Below, in pieces: positions 6,434 through 7,437 of a DNA stretch of 7,437 bases (its first letter is position 1; the number at the start of each line of letters is the position of its first letter). This DNA is from DAONLM01 sp035406685. Its GTDB lineage: Bacteria; Spirochaetota; GWE2-31-10; MWDO01. The position numbers and the translations under genes are program-made. Under the pieces are notes generated by a model. The model worked only from the letters and a program-made list of their open reading frames with translations. It searched no databases and was not told the origin of the DNA. The stretch is taken from contig DAONLM010000154.1 of assembly GCA_035406685.1 (NCBI GenBank), forward strand, positions 1 to 7,437. The letters are read 5' to 3'.

Positions 6434-7432
6434 TTATTTTATATCAAATAAAGATGATTCTTTAATTGATAAAGAACTTTTATTGGTAGTACCATCTATA
6501 ATTCTAAGAATAGACCAGTAGCCTCTACCATATTTTAATGATATCTTTTCGATTGCATTTTTTTTAGACAAACCAGAATTAATTAATTCTTGAAAATCAT
6601 TTATTATATTTTTAATTTCTTCTATTTTAAGAGGCTTTCCTTTATTTATAATTTTATTTTCTGGAACATTTCTTAATTTCTCCAGTAAATAACCACTATT
6701 AATCTTTTTTATCTCCTCTATCTGATACAAAAAGGCATTTTTATTTATTTCAAAACCAGTTGCTCTACGACCAAGCCCAATAGCTACCTTTGCTGTAGAA
6801 AAGCTACCCAAAAAGAAATCACAAACAAGATCTTTTTCATTACTCGAATACATAATCATTTTTATTAATAAAGATTCTGGCAATTCATTTTTATTCTTTA
6901 TTTGGCAAGGTTTATATTCTCGATTTATTATCCAGACATCTTCACGATCTTTATAATTAAGAGACCTACCATTTTCATCTTTTTCATTATCAGAGAAAAA
7001 TGCATAAGTATTAAATATTGGCTTTTTGCCCGGTTTAACATAATATAAAATATGATAATGAGAAGATATATACTTTTTAGTTGTATAAACTCCAAAGTTA
7101 TATTTCCATATTATATGATTTCTTTCAATCAAATTTGTTTTTGCCAGTGCATTCAAAATATGTCTAAGATTTGTATAACCAGAAACAATATAAATAGACC
7201 CGCCAGGTTTTAGGACCCTTTCTGCCTCTTTTATCCATTTTTCAGAAAAAATCGGGTATTCTTCTTCTGGAATTTCAACATAACCATCAATAACATTGTT
7301 CTCATTTCTGTTATAATGCTTATCTAATTTATCCCCACCAATCCCATAAGGAGGATCTGTTATTATTAAATCAACAGAATTGTCAGATAGATATTTTTTT
7401 GCCCCTTCTATACAATCACAATTATAAAACAT
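6434..7432 (-). CDS. beta-class DNA methyltransferase (N6-adenine or N4-cytosine) with C-terminal HTH-like region
   Basis: Transfers a methyl group from S-adenosylmethionine to an exocyclic amino group in DNA. The 332 residues show catalytic motif IV TDPPYG (25-30) near the N-terminus and the SAM-binding motif I DFFLGSFST (205-213) near the C-terminus, followed by GFEIN (226-230). This order defines the beta class (N6_N4_Mtase fold). Between them lie VLKPGGSIYIVSG (73-85) and a target-recognition region about 105-185. Motif I reads GSF where DPFxGSGTT is usual. Residues about 270-312 are helical and contain an HTH-like stretch (SGLSKKNAIEKISLKYGRG). The DPPY form favours adenine, but cytosine N4 cannot be excluded. 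The ATG at 7432 is only 5 bases from the window edge and the frame stays open upstream, so a slightly earlier start is possible; the text MFYNCDCIEG is typical of a true N-terminus. No restriction enzyme partner is in the window. Confidence 0.9.
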   Translation of the reverse strand: MFYNCDCIEGAKKYLSDNSVDLIITDPPYGIGGDKLDKHYNRNENNVIDGYVEIPEEEYPIFSEKWIKEAERVLKPGGSIYIVSGYTNLRHILNALAKTNLIERNHIIWKYNFGVYTTKKYISSHYHILYYVKPGKKPIFNTYAFFSDNEKDENGRSLNYKDREDVWIINREYKPCQIKNKNELPESLLIKMIMYSSNEKDLVCDFFLGSFSTAKVAIGLGRRATGFEINKNAFLYQIEEIKKINSGYLLEKLRNVPENKIINKGKPLKIEEIKNIINDFQELINSGLSKKNAIEKISLKYGRGYWSILRIIDGTTNKSSLSIKESSLFDIK

Positions 7433-7437
7433 ATTAA

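Noticed and set aside
6426..6444. ATATAAA/TTTATAT inverted repeat at the methyltransferase stop
   Set aside because: Pure A-T 7-bp arms are expected by chance in this composition.

Overview
This is an AT-rich bacterial window that uses ordinary Shine-Dalgarno sites and the standard stops; TGA ends proC. It holds one very large surface-type amylase, one housekeeping biosynthetic gene and one DNA methyltransferase. Lineage cannot be fixed from the sequence. A lipobox-bearing enzyme with several cadherin-like beta-sandwich repeats in a low-GC genome is compatible with a spirochaete or a clostridium-like organism, but that is inference only.

Layout. Positions 1-116 look like the 3' tail of a plus-strand gene that enters from the left; the family is uncertain, with a weak resemblance to the end of S41 peptidases. 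Positions 117-665 hold no convincing gene. They contain a 17-bp exact repeat of part of that tail (30-46 and 557-573), what looks like a decayed or alternative second tail (536-616), an AT-rich hairpin, a 12-bp palindrome and one promoter-like sequence. A strong intrinsic terminator (664-699) serves the minus-strand gene. Positions 721-5334 (minus) encode a 1537-residue lipoprotein alpha-amylase: signal peptide and lipobox, four cadherin-like repeats, two starch-binding modules of CBM26 type interleaved with chitobiase/hexosaminidase C-terminal-like (CHB_HEX_C) modules, then a GH13 catalytic barrel with all catalytic residues present. The 216-bp divergent intergenic region 5335-5550 carries a near-consensus promoter for proC, a weaker candidate for the amylase, and a 17-bp hyphenated palindrome with two partial copies of its half-sequence. 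Positions 5551-6384 (plus) encode pyrroline-5-carboxylate reductase (ProC). Positions 6434-7432 (minus) encode a beta-class DNA methyltransferase with an unusual motif I and a helix-turn-helix-like C-terminus; it converges on proC with 49 bp between the stops.

How they fit. The amylase is apparently a single-gene unit with its own ribosome binding site and terminator. It probably captures and cuts starch or glycogen at the cell surface. ProC makes proline in the cytoplasm, and the methyltransferase modifies DNA. No shared pathway is evident; the only likely link is regulatory, through the divergent amylase/proC region. I see no CRISPR array, no tRNA or rRNA gene, no transposase and no restriction enzyme. 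The points most worth following are the in-frame 17-bp repeat that could swap two protein tails, the multi-module amylase with an enlarged catalytic loop, and the operator-like palindrome between the divergent genes.
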